Source: Macrophomina tecta (lineage: Eukaryota > Ascomycota > Dothideomycetes > Botryosphaeriales > Botryosphaeriaceae). From it: 64,000 nt of DNA. The DNA is taken from positions 434,001 to 498,000 of the forward strand of contig JAKSGN010000043.1 in the NCBI GenBank assembly GCA_024180945.1, read 5' to 3'. The stretch's first letter is position 1. Each line of letters opens with the position of its first letter. Below the pieces are notes generated by a model. The model saw nothing but the letters and a program-made list of their open reading frames with translations, was not told the origin of the DNA and made no database searches. A program made the translations under genes and the position numbers. Positions 11,171-21,946 of the stretch are shown piece after piece.

Positions 11171-13894
11171 CAGACATCCCAGTAATAAATATATATTTAT
11201 TATTAAGGGCATATTTATTGTTAAGCTTTTCCATAAGGATAATAATATAGACGCTGCCAATAAATATATATTGTTAACTATTAATAATATAGGCCCACTA
11301 TTTTCCAGCGCCAATTCCCCCAGAGTGTTTCAGATTAAATTGCAGTCTTGTACGCATATTACTGCTTATCAGGCCTCTAGATAGGAGGTGAACTCCAATG
11401 TTTGTAACTCCTAGCAACCGAAACTGCTGCCTCGCCATACCCGTCACGTTGCAAGTACGCAGTTCGTAATACATCAGCGACATATCTCTACACACGACAA
11501 TGGACGTCAACATATCCTCACTGCCCCAATCCAATGCCCCGTCAAGTTCTTCCTCCGTGGTACCCTCTGACAGTGCCTCACAAGTTGCCAGCACACTGTC
11601 AGAACCCGAGGCATCGTCAGCTCAGCATACGGTCAAGAGACGGAAACTGAGAGCCACATCAACATGGGATCACTTTCGAGAAGCTCAAGGCGACGAGCCA
11701 CGTACTATGAGCGGGAAATTACTTCACTACTGCACGCGTTGTCGCAATCCATCCTGGTCAACCCACATATCTGGCAACGCCCGCTATCATCTCGAGAAGG
11801 CTCATCACATACTTGTTCGAGAGGATTCAAAATCTCAAAACAGGCGCCAACTAGCCATCGAAAATGCCTTCGCAAGAACAACCGGCAAGCGGCTGCAGCA
11901 AGTCAGGAGAATGAGATGAACACTCTACGGAGTGTAATCAATGTCGATGCCTTTCGAGAGGCACAGATGTTGCTATCCGCACATAAACATTTACCGCTCA
12001 ACTTCGTAACCTGGCCGGAATACCAGGCACTTCTGGCCGCGATAAACCCTGCCGTTGAAGAGTTCCTAACTGATTCCGGTAGCACAGTTGCGGCGGACTT
12101 GGATAGGGCCTACGATGCGCATCAACAATCCGTAAAGGAATGGCTAGAACGTGCCCGGAGCCTCGTACACATTGCTATGGACGTATGGTCTTCTCCTCAG
12201 CGGAAGGCCTATATCGCTGTTCACGCCCAATGGGTTGACGAGGCCTACAAACCTCGGAAAGCATTGCTAGGGCTACCAAACCTCCGCCGCTCTCACGCCG
12301 GCACGGCTATGGCACCTCACTTGATGACGATTATCCGACAGTACCACTTAGCGCCCCGAATCGGCTACTTCACTGGGGACAATGACGCAAAGAATGACAC
12401 CTGTCTCCGCCAACTTGCTGTTGAGCTGTCGCAAGAGTACGGCCTTACACTTGACCCAGTGTCCTCTCGAACGCGGTGTGCCGGCCACATCATTAACTTG
12501 TCCCTTCAAGCCTTTCTCTTTGCAACTAGTGAGGACGCTCTGCAGGCCGCAATTGCGCAGGCGCAACACGAGGTAAATGATGTAACAGTTGCGGACGCGT
12601 TACACGACCAAATTCAGTCGAACACTTGTCACAAGAGTCACGACAGGCGCAAGAAACGCCATGACACTGCCGGCTGGCGGAGCATCGGCCCAATGGGTAA
12701 ACTCCACAACATTGCGGTGTTCATCCGTAATTCCACAGTGCGCAACGATGCATGGGATGACATTGCAGAAAAGGCGCTTGGAATTGACAATATCACCCGT
12801 TGGAACTCATGGTTCAAGTTGCTTGATGCGGCTATCAGCCAAGAGGGTCCATTGTCAATATTCCTCAACCAATACCACAACGAGCTGGAAGACGACATCC
12901 TCACACATGATGATTGGCAAGTACTCAAAATGACTCACGAGTTCTTGCAGCCGTTTTACCAAGCGACCTTGGAGCAGCGAATGGAGTGGGCATCAATAGA
13001 TCAGGTGCTAGAGAATATGGATATTCTTTTCATGCAGTTTGAGAATGCCAAGGTAAGCCATGGACGGCTCGATCGATTACCAGACCTGGACTGATGTTAA
13101 AGCAGGGCAAATACGCCAGCAACGCGCGTATGGTTCATTCCATTCACATGGGTTGGTGGGTTCTCTCGAAGTATTATGAAGAGAGTGACAGAAACCCAAT
13201 ATATGCCACGGCATTATTGCTCCATCCAGAAAAGCGCCGGAGGTACCTTGACCGCCACTGGGCAGAGGAATGGAGGCAGACCGCTATTGCTGGTGCACGG
13301 CAGCATTGGGCGAAGTACAAGGACCGGCCACTCCCGTCGGAGTCCGCGGCTCGGCTGAACGACGAACGACGGGAAGTAACACCGTACGAGCGTATCAAGC
13401 AGTCAATGAGTGTCTTGGATGAACCCGGAGATGAGGATGAATTCGAAAAATTCGTCAATTCTCCGCCAAGACCTATGACGACCAAAACACCGCTTGAATG
13501 GTGGTGTCGAGAAGAACAGAGGATTGAGTATCCACGTTTACACCAATTGGCCATTGACATACTAAGTGTGCCGGCGATGTCCGACGATCCGGAACGGGTA
13601 TTCTCTTGCGCAAGGCGGACAATTTCTTGGGACAGGGCACGGCTCTCGCCTGATACTATCGAGAAGCTTCAATGCCTGAGCAACTGGGTGAAGAATGACT
13701 TGGTCCGCAAAGTCTACGTGGCAGTAGATGGTAAGGTCATGGATATTGCTGGCGGCAACGACGACATGCATGGCGCTTCAGTTTTATATTAATAATTATT
13801 GATAAGCTTAGCAATCGATAATAATATTAGGATCTGCCAATGAATACATAAGAATATGTCAATATTATGTATTTATTTATTATTGGGATGTCTG
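11171..13894 (+). mobile_element. hAT-family DNA transposon with perfect 8-bp target duplication
   Basis: Starts CAGACATCCCAGTAATAAAT and ends in the near inverted match ATTTATTTATTATTGGGATGTCTG. Both ends are flanked by the identical 8-mer GTGACGAG (11163-11170 and 13895-13902), the target-duplication length typical of hAT. AT-rich subterminal sequence (11180-11300, 13790-13890) surrounds one transposase gene. It is inserted inside the minus-strand pogo relic, so it is younger than that relic. Length 2724 bp. Confidence 0.95.
11500..13792 (+). pseudogene. hAT transposase, one frameshift
   Basis: Cut-and-paste transposase. The N-terminus at 11500-11919 holds a BED-type zinc finger (STWDHF, CTRC, HLEKAHH). 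The catalytic part follows in another frame (11910-13052) with hAT blocks HIAMDVWSS (first Asp), GYFTGDNDAKND (second Asp) and CAGHIINLSLQAF. After an intron with donor GTAAGC at 13053 and acceptor at 13102 or 13105, the C-terminus carries the dimerisation domain (TPLEWWC, LAIDILSVPAMS, ERVFSCARR). The intron restores frame between parts 2 and 3. Between parts 1 and 2 (about 11890-11915) no intron fits, so a frameshift breaks the gene unless programmed slippage occurs there. The rest is not RIP-damaged. Confidence 0.88.
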
Positions 13895-14037
13895 GTGACG
13901 AGGCAAGATTATAAATATCTTTTCTTCTTAGTTTCTTATACGCTTTAATACGTTTATTAAGATTTTTTTAAATATCTTTTCTTCTTAGTTTTTTATTCGT
14001 TAGTATTCTTCTAGCGATTACTGGATATCTAACATAT

Positions 14038-15622
14038 TCTTTATTTAGAAAGGTAACTGTTCTGCAACTTCGGGGCCTTGCTGATGCACCAACGTCGAAA
14101 AGCCGGAACGCTCTGAAGCTTATCATCTACATTCCATAGCATAGGTTGTATCTTCTCCGTTCTAACTGGCTTTCGACACCGTTGCTGTTTTCCTACGTGG
14201 CAATTCCGACACAGAGTAGCAGTGACGCGGCAGTCATTGCTTGATATCGTTATTAGAATAGACCGAGAGCTTATCATGTGAGCTCGCCAGCCCCGCAACA
14301 GCAACGCCAATCAATGCCATCATGAGAAGAGCGTGGGGCTGCGTTCGCTGCTGCCCGAACGCCATCAGACCATGCACTGCACGTATCGTACTGGCATAGT
14401 TGCTTACTGGCAGAGAACTGCTTGATGCTCGTGGAGTGGCCGCCTCTGCAGTGCTTTCCTGGCGGGTGACCGCCTTCCAGCATCGCAACCTTGCGCTGGT
14501 GGCCGGTGCAGTCGCATGCGCGCTCTGGAGAAACATCTGCTGGGATGCGCACCGAAGGCCGACGGAATTCTGCTGGCTACCTTGCACACTACATAATTTC
14601 GACTCCGACAGCATGCCGGCCGTCGCCTTCGAGCAGCAAGACACTGATCAGCGTGCCTACCAGTAGAGTTTTTGCCGGGCGCCAATGTGAGGATGGGCTG
14701 GCGTCGCGCGGGGCGGACTTAATTCGCCGATTCCGGATTGCCAATGTCCGAGATCCTGGTTAAGAGTCATGCAGCCGTGTAGAATCGATTAGCTGAAACT
14801 GGATAGGAGCCAATTAAAATACTGCTCTGGATAGAATCCAGGGGGGTGCAGGAACCAACGAAGCCCGCTAATGCACGCCTTGCCTATTGTGGGCCAGTGG
14901 AAAGTTATCTGGAACGTGTAGCGATGAGTCAATCTCCTCGGACACTAATGCCCACCTCGCATTTCATCCGTGAGAGGTAAGTGGGGACGTCGCAAATATA
15001 CCATCAAACCTTACTACGACTGGAGTACGTGCCGCCTAGGGCTGTGGGATTGGAACATGACCGAGTTCCGGTTTGATGAAGCAGGTGGGTGATCCATTCA
15101 CGGTCACGTTTCCGTCGGACCTTGAATTTCTGAATTCTCTTAATATCCACGCTTCATATGCTAGCACCAAGAAGTCTCTTGCAGTGCTAATTGTCCACTC
15201 ACGACTCTGTGACAGAAGCGTGCGAGCTGGAAGGATTTGACCCGCTCATAATAAATCCTCGCTATTTTCCGCGGAAAGGGACCGGGTGAGAGGTTAAGAC
15301 TTACCCTAGGGGACAGTAGCGCGTGCTAATGATTTGTCAGAGACGGAAAGTTCCGTGGAGAAGCATCGACAGGTCTCAGTAGAATGCCCAAAATCCACCA
15401 TTGTGACGGATTTTGAATTCCGGGGTAAGACTCCACCTCAACTACTCAGCTCCACCGGTTAGCGTCCAGGGAAAACGGACCGTTACTCCTACGGCAAGGT
15501 CAATGACGCAAGGCATGGCCCTTCATGAATAAGTAGGGCGTTAACTCGGTAGGGTTCAGCACCTTCGTCTACTAACCAGCATCTTTCCCATCTAGCTCCA
15601 ATATCTTTTTCGGCCACACGTC
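14038..15622. other. About 1.6 kb without a supportable gene
   Basis: GC-normal sequence at 14040-14760 has overlapping open frames on both strands (minus 14041-14310, 14234-14644, 14274-14552, 14404-14685), none with a motif I recognise. It may be eroded coding sequence. 14800-15600 shows nothing beyond the probable promoter of the NmrA-like gene at 15623. Confidence 0.4.
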
Positions 15623-16760
15623 ATGTCTCCAAACCGCATCGCTGTCTACGGTCATCGCGGCCTATTCAGCTCTCGAATTGTATCGGTGCTCATTGCTTCT
15701 GACGCACACATCACTGTCCTCTACCGTCCGGGCTCTGATATATCCAGCCTCCCGGCGAGTGTCCCAAAGATCGAGGTGGATGTACTCGACCAGGATGCTC
15801 TAGTAGCGGCATTGCAGAACATCGACATAGTGCTGTAAGCAACGAAAATTCCACATCTCTTGCTTCCAATAGGAGTCGCACTTACCATTACCAGCTCTTT
15901 GGTAGGGGACGAAGGTGTCAGCAGGGAGTTTGGCTTTGTCCAGGCGATTCCTCGAACCAACGTTAAGCTGTTCGTACCGTCCGACTTGGGTCTTCGCTAC
16001 GGTGAAGATGGAATGGCCATTCCGCTCCTCAAGAAGAAGGAACAGGTTCAAGAGGCTGCCAGACAAGCGGGTATCCCGCTGACGGTCGTTCTCATTGCAA
16101 ACTTCGCGGAGTTCACTCTGGGATCCATGTGAGTTGGCCTCTTGGTCGGTTGCACCGATTTTGTCCTCACTGACAGTTCGTGACACATAAGCGTCATGGG
16201 CATTGATGTCGAGGGAAATCGGCTTCTCTATACCGGCAATGCGGCTGTCGAAAAAGCAAGCATGTGGTATGTCCCGAACCGATTCATTCAATCAGTTTTC
16301 GTTCGAATGCAAGCTGACCAGGCTATGCGGTATCTGTACACACAGCACGGTGGAATACGTCGCTGCTGCATATGTGTCAATCTTCACCACAACTCCCATT
16401 GCCGAAATAAGCAACAGAGCGATCGGCCTAGTCGAGCTTGCTCCCACGGGTGAAGAAATTGCTGCAGCGCTTCAGAAAAAGCATGGCAAAAAGCCCAAGA
16501 TCTTCCGGCAAAGCATTGAAAAGGTCATGGAAGAATTTTCGCTTCGCCTCAAGTCCGACCTCTCCGCTCTCGCTCCTGCGTGGTACTATCGCAAGCTATG
16601 GGGCACAGGCGAGTTGACGAGTTTGCTGGGCTCCGACATCTGGGATCTTCCTTCGTACAAGAAAGCCACATTGGACGATCTCATCGTTGAAGGAAAGGTC
16701 GGCTCCTACCGGGATTTGTCTCACGCTCTGCCGTACTTCGAGGAGGCGATGTTCCATTAG
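15623..16760 (+). CDS. NmrA-like / isoflavone-reductase-like NAD(P)-binding protein, 4 exons
   Basis: Atypical short-chain dehydrogenase of the NmrA family, cytosolic. Exons are 15623-15834, 15895-16129, 16193-16266 and 16346-16760 (GT-AG introns of 60, 63 and 79 bp), giving 311 aa. The Rossmann start reads IAVYGHRGLFSSRI; the family usually has GATGxxG, so the glycine loop is degenerate. Typical later blocks are KLFVPSDLG, PLTVVLIANFAEFTLG, GIDVEGNRLLYTG, TVEYVAAAYVSI and IGLVELAPTGEEIAAAL. The third junction has two usable donors two bases apart from one another's frame (GTATGT at 16267 preferred). The intact frame across three introns argues for a working gene. It may act with the oxidases nearby, but substrate cannot be read from sequence. 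Confidence 0.85.
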
Positions 16761-17086
16761 CCTTGCCTGTCACGAGCACCACTTTGGGTGATTGCGATGG
16801 ATTTGTGCAGGCCGGCCATGTCCCGAATCGGTACCACGCCGTAAGAATATTTTTGCAAGGCATGGTGCTGTGCGGCTGGCGTCACGAACGGTTGGAAGCG
16901 GACATTCCACGTCCCAAACGCTTCGAGCGAGCTCAGTTGGGTGCTACCAATCTTACGACCCTTATCCCCAGCCGCAAGGACCTACAACGTCACCCGGCAT
17001 CTGCCGTCACCAAGAATTCTTTGCCTGTGTTGATGCAATGCGCGCTCAAAGTACATGATTCGAAACGCCAGAGCCCATAAATCAAT
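16761..17086. other. Intergenic after NmrA-like gene
   Basis: Short overlapping ORFs (16763-17080, 16792-17058) show no motif. Probably the 3'UTR plus sequence adjoining the mariner relic. Confidence 0.4.
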
Positions 17087-17640
17087 ACTTTGTACACTAT
17101 CCCTTACGCATTGTGCTGAGCCTTGACCCGCGCGGCAATAACCACTCCAGCTTACGCACATCCGGGTCAGGAATCCTATCCCAGGCCCGCAAGAAAGTTT
17201 CGATAAGCCGGGCTAAAACGGCCTCGATGTTGCCCAGGAATCCTAGGGCACGGGCGTTAATGGTTATCCAGCTCTTTAGCATCAGTGCGACATGCTCAAT
17301 GGGGCTGATATCAGGCTAATGCGATGATCAGTCGATGACCCAGATCCCGTGCGACATGAACCACCCCTGCGCTACCTTGCTGACGTGCATTGGGGGGTTT
17401 ATCGTGCTGGAATGGCGTCCCTGTCATGAAGTCACCTAGAAGACCTTCCTCGAGGGGCTGCCAGAAGCTGGCAGTATTCTGCATGATGCTGAGCGGTCCC
17501 TCCCCGAAGAAACCAAACTGGCCTAACGTCCATCACTGCAGGTCGAGACACGCCCCGCGCCGAGAAGTATGAGGGGTATTTCGACTTCGAGCAGTTGTTT
17601 TGTGATAACAGCACGTGACGAATTCAGTGGCGTAGTTACC
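17087..17640 (-). pseudogene. Tc1/mariner transposase relic (DDE_3 end)
   Basis: Minus-strand reading gives the C-terminal half of a Tc1/mariner transposase. A broken FQHDKPPMH segment corresponds to the family's metal-binding Asp block (HDNAxxH). DISPIEHV corresponds to DLNPIEHVW, followed by ALMLKSWI and then LIETFLRAWDRIPD near the end. Frame changes and stops separate the blocks. The N-terminal domain and inverted repeats were not found. Dead fragment. Confidence 0.7.
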
Positions 17641-18322
17641 TAGGCGCTGGAGGTAAAAGATGACGCTAGTAGCGTGATTGCCTGTCTAGGCAACGCAAGA
17701 CTACAGGTATAGATGTACCTGGAAGGTCATCAGAAATAGAATACACTTGATGGCACCTCTTTACAACTCAAGCAACTCAAAACCTGGGCACACGTTGATC
17801 TTCACGATAGCTCCCTATAAGTTATATGCTGTAGCTTTTCCTAGACATCTAAGACCCCTTCAATCCAAAAATTACGTTACGCATCGCCGCCTTCGCGCCT
17901 GATTCGTAGAGGGCCTTATTCTTTAGCGAAACAGCGTTCCTTCCCTATAGCATCACCGTTAAGCTCTTACTACTCCATAATGCTTATAATAGTGTTATCT
18001 AAGCCTTAGAACCTTACTACGACGCTTAGGAGTTATCACCAGCTTTATGTCTGCTGTCGCACGCAAATTCATGCAGGGTCGCCGCCCTAATTGGTACCTC
18101 TAACTAGAACGATTACCAGTCCTAGCTAGCGCGAAACAGCGACACAATCATCACTGTACTGTCCTGTTCCACCTCAACGCAAGTTTCAGGCAAATTCGCC
18201 GTCGTTTTGGGCCATTCTAACGCCGTTCTCCAAAATGCCAAATAGAGTTTGATTGACGTTGGTTGAGTCTGCTTGCAGTCCATAGTTTCCACGCGATGTC
18301 TATTCGCAACAGGGTCCTACCG
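17641..18322. other. Intergenic, nothing recognised
   Basis: Mildly AT-enriched sequence between the mariner relic and the BVMO 3' end. No motif or plausible coding frame seen. Confidence 0.4.
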
Positions 18323-20215
18323 TTACTGTCCCTGTGGAGGAACACTCACTTCAAACCCATCCAGGCTAAGCTTTGCGATGTATTCTTGCGCAATCTTCCA
18401 CCATTCACCAGGGCCCGCACCCCACGCACCTTTCCTGGCTGCCAGGGCCGCTTCTTTGGGTGACTTGATCTTGAACGCCTCGCCTTCCCGGTTGAAGTAA
18501 CTCGGCGGACAAGCTGGCACGATAGAAAACCAGCCAGCCCTCTTTAGCAATTCGCCGCAGTACGCATCCTCGCCTTCCTTTTTCGCTTCAATGACTAGCC
18601 GCCGTGCATTTCCTGATCTGCGGGACGCCTCGGCCACAATATGAGCGACAAGCTTTGCGACCATGTCGAAAGTAGACGTAAGATTCGGTGACACCGGCCC
18701 TCCATTGTAACCGGAGAAAAACAAATTGGGGAAGCCGTGGGTGCTGAGGCCGAACAAGACCCCCCAGTCTTCAGCCTCGTACTTCTCCGAAAGCAGCCTT
18801 CCCTCACGGCCGATGGTCGGGCAGGTCGCAGGTCCGTTGGCTGTAGAGAATCCGGTGGCTAGGACCAAGATGTCGAGTTCGTACTCAACCCCATTCGCCA
18901 CGACGCCGTTCTCCGTATAGCGCTCCACACCTTTGCCGTCCGTATCGACAAGAGTGACATTCGGCTTGTTAAAGCCATCCAGGTATTCGTCGTGGAACGT
19001 CGGCCGCTTGCACCAGCCAGGGTACCAGGGCTTCAACTTCTCTGCAACCTCCTTATCTTTGACCACATGGCTGATGTGCGCCCGGATTCTCTCAGCACGG
19101 GGAATATCCATTTTGAACATTGCAGCAATATGTTCCTCGGTCCGGTCCTGGCTTATAAACGCAGCCTTCGGGTTTCCGACAACGCCAGAGAAGGACTAGC
19201 TGTCAGTCCAGCCATCATTCACCAGGTCAACATCTACTGGATCGTAGCTAATGAAGTGGTTGAAGTTTTCTTGTCTCTCAAACTGCCAGCCCTTCTTTTT
19301 GGCAATCTGCGTCGTCCACTCCTCAAGGCTGGTAGGCCGTTGGTTGCGAGGTCCGCAGTAGGAAGGTGTTCGCTGGAAGACGTAGAGCTTGTCCGCCCAC
19401 TTCGCAAGGTCGGGAACGATTTGCACAGCGATAGCACCAGTGCCAATAACACCAACCTTTTTGCCCTGCAGAGCAGTGAGCTCGGGCTTCTCCTGCGTAC
19501 CGCCGGTCAACTGGTAATTCCAACGAGAGGTATGAAAGAGGCGGTTCTTGCGCTGGAAATCATCCAACCCCGGAAGATTTGGTATATGAGGGGACGACAT
19601 TACACCGGCTGCAAAGAGCAGGAACTGAGCATGGACAACAAGGGAAAGAGGCTCCCGCCCAGGCCCGCGGTTCTGCGTCATGGTGACCGTCCATTGCCCT
19701 TTCCCCTCGTCCCACCGTTCAGAGTCGACCGTTGTGGAAAACATCGCCCGATGGCTGAAACCCCACTTTTCCGCGATGTGTTCGGCATTAGCACGGATTT
19801 CCGATCCGTACGAATACTTGTGCGTTGGGATGAAGCCGCTTTCCTCGAGAAGCGGGAGGTAGATGTAGCTTTCGACGTCGCACATAAGGCCGGGATAACG
19901 GTTCCAGTACCATGTGCCTCCAAAGCCACCGGCAGCGTCAACGATGCAGATGTCCTCAGCCTTGAATCCTCTCTGGATCAGCCGGACCGCAAAAAGGAGT
20001 CCACTGTGGCCACCGCCAACAATCAAAAATTTGATGTCGTCTCCGTCCCTGATTGGTGCTGGCCGAGCTTCTAAGACGTCGTAGTCGACGAAGGGATCTT
20101 TGGCTAAGTCGGAGCCATGCAAGTCCGTGTACTGCTTAAGACCATCCTCACGAAGACGCTTATTGCGCTCCTCAGCATACTTTCGCTGTAAATCCGACAG
20201 AGGGGGGCTTGACAT
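18323..20215 (-). pseudogene. FAD-dependent Baeyer-Villiger monooxygenase with one in-frame TAG
   Basis: Flavoprotein that would insert one oxygen next to a ketone using NADPH. From the ATG at 20215 the minus strand encodes 631 codons in one frame, without introns, broken only by TAG at 19198-19196 (codon 340). Domains: FAD Rossmann motif VGGGHSG (66-72), the GGTWYWNRYPG block, then a NADPH-binding GTGAIAVQIVP. The FxGxxxHxxxW fingerprint is present as RLFHTSRWNY but its glycine is not. Sequence on both sides of the stop matches the family without a gap (NDGWTDS then SFSGVVGN), and no GT-AG intron could remove the TAG. A CAG->TAG change, which has RIP context (CpA->TpA), would explain it. Either a pseudogene or a base-call error; otherwise full length. 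Confidence 0.88.
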
Positions 20216-21156
20216 GACGTTTGCGGATGGTGGAATTTGAGAAAGTGTTGTCCGTGGACGGTAGAATTCAAGGAATCGTGTTTGCAGATGGTACTTCGAG
20301 CAGTAACACTTGTAAGGTGCGGATTGCGTTTCTCTGCAAGTGCACAACCCTCTTATATATACAGCAAGTTCTACTGCCGAATGCTCTCGGCGCACAACCT
20401 TACCTACTCCCTGTTCCGGAGGCCTGCAAACGAGGTTTTCGTAAGAGTGAGACAAAATCACCTTCCACATCGAGCAAAGATTGCTCTACTAGGAACTTAT
20501 TAGTGGAGCTTTCTGCCTGTAGCAACCGGGTATAACCGCTGATTTGGAGGGCCATAAAAGGGGATATTTGTCGGGGGAGGCGACCTTTTCCATCAGTGGT
20601 ATAGATGAATGGTGAGCTCCGGGCCCGGAGGGGATAATCAGCTTGTCTCGTGCCTCACGAATGTCGGTCCGATACGCTTTCGCTCTGACTTATTTCGGCC
20701 TTGGCTGACAATCGGAGAGCATTGAGGCAACGGATAGACAATTCATCGGATTTAGGCGGTAAAGAGCGGAAAGTATAGGCCTTCGCCCCTAAGGTGGCGC
20801 GCGGTCGACACGAAAATGTGCACTGCAAAATGCCCGACTCACGACTCACAACACCTGTTGCAGCGGTTACAGCGAACCCCGACCGTGCTGGGTTTTAGTC
20901 GAAGCTGTAAAGCCATTGGGCTAACCTAACAACTATATATACAGAGGTGGTTCGTATTAATTATACTCGCATCTTTCTTTTAGTTGAAGCAGAAGTTTTT
21001 TTCTATAATCTAATTTAGTTAACCATACGGTTTTATATTCGGTAAATCCTACTCGCTTTTTTTCCTTAGTCCCTCGGATTTACCAACCAGGACAACAGCG
21101 TGTATAATAAACGGTATATTAATTCGTAGAGCTCGAAGTAGAATACTTCTCTCTAA
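20216..21156. other. Upstream of BVMO; no gene recognised
   Basis: About 940 bp. The first 350 bp should be the BVMO leader and promoter. 20930-21150 becomes AT-rich (mild RIP look) just before the solo LTR. No motif-bearing ORF. Confidence 0.4.
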
Positions 21157-21161
21157 GTATC

Positions 21162-21299
21162 TGTTGGATTTGGTGGTGATACCATCGATTGAGAATGAGT
21201 GGCATGAGGACTGAGAGGGACGCTCAGGGGGAGTCCTCTTATCCGTCCCCTTCCGTGACTAAGCTAAAGTTCATTGTACGCACACGTGATATTCCAACA
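21162..21299. repeat. Solo LTR, 138 bp, with 5-bp target duplication (copy A)
   Basis: Starts TGTTGGATTTGG and ends ATATTCCAACA, the TG...CA inverted ends of a short Copia-like LTR. It is flanked by GTATC on both sides (21157-21161 and 21300-21304). No internal retroelement sequence adjoins it. This is the undamaged relative of the RIP-converted copy at 53287-53424, which has the same length. Confidence 0.88.
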
Positions 21300-21304
21300 G
21301 TATC

Positions 21305-21565
21305 CTTATAACGTCGGCAATAGTTAAGTGTAACACGTTAGACCTAGGTTATTAAGCAGTCTAGATTATCTATTAAAATGCTATCCTTATCTATCTCTAC
21401 CTAGCCTTTTACGGCCTGGGACTACCTACTCGATGTCTTTTATCGAAAATACATCCTAGTATCGAAATATACCTAGAATAGTTGGAAGATTTATCTTCCT
21501 CCTCGAAAGAATAGACGACCAGCATGGAGCCGGCATTTATTACCGGATCCTGTATGTTGTGGAAA
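21305..21565. other. Short AT-enriched spacer between two solo LTRs
   Basis: No gene seen; moderately AT-rich sequence with a mild RIP look. Confidence 0.4.
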
Positions 21566-21570
21566 CGTCA

Positions 21571-21716
21571 TGTCGGATTGGGTTGGGGCGCAATCGTTGG
21601 TCGAGGAGTGGCATGAATTAGGAGGGGAGAGGCTCGGGAGCCATCCCTTATCCTCAGAAACTAGGCTAACTGCTTTGGGATGTATCAGTGCACTCGTGGA
21701 TAGCCATATTCCAACA
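21571..21716. repeat. Solo LTR, 146 bp, with 5-bp target duplication (copy B)
   Basis: Diverged member of the same LTR family: begins TGTCGGATTGGG, contains the shared GAGTGGCATGA block, and ends CATATTCCAACA. CGTCA flanks both ends (21566-21570 and 21717-21721). The divergence from copy A is not of RIP type, so it represents another subfamily or an older insertion. Confidence 0.8.
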
Positions 21717-21946
21717 CGTCAGCGTACCCGACTCATGAGCAACCTTTTATGCTTTTGAAACACCTTTTCCCGTCATGCAGCGGATAATTCAGGTGCTTCC
21801 GCTGTAATGGAAGGCGTTGGATGAAAACCTCGGTCTTTACGGCCCAAAGGGGCTAGATACAACTCTGCGAGGTCAGTAAGCGCACCATCAGCAGGTAGCT
21901 ATAATCTGGTGGAATACCAAGCGTTTCACTTAAATGTACATTATTT

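Larger units (their letters stand above)
10316..14037 (-). mobile_element. pogo-type transposon relic lacking the DDE core, split by a hAT insertion
   Basis: A Fot1-like terminus ACGTACCCGGCAAGCGAGCC begins at 10316 next to TA (10314-10315). Minus-strand coding remains join two halves of a pogo transposase. The N-terminal DNA-binding part (DCEHNSKKLTKLKEEA, then ILDLYPRGFEPALA, WFKLARRTMERYG) covers about 11170-10850. It passes directly into the C-terminal part (TPSNAREFESQLT, RIQRHQDSSP, QLGKGTQLMLHGMALMEAE) at 10830-10590. The catalytic DDE region, roughly 200 residues in relatives, is absent. The extreme N-terminus continues beyond the hAT element at 13903-14037, with CAA/CAG->TAA/TAG-type stops. 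I could not find the second terminal repeat. Confidence 0.7.

Noticed and set aside
14041..14763. Overlapping ORFs that might be a broken transcription factor
   Set aside because: No domain motif could be pointed to in any frame; only described as an unassigned region.
19190..19205. Intron removing the BVMO stop codon
   Set aside because: Coding similarity is continuous on both sides in the same frame and no GT-AG pair fits without deleting conserved residues.
18992..20074. 360-codon plus-strand ORF
   Set aside because: Antisense shadow of the BVMO; the minus strand carries clear FAD and NADPH motifs while this frame has none.
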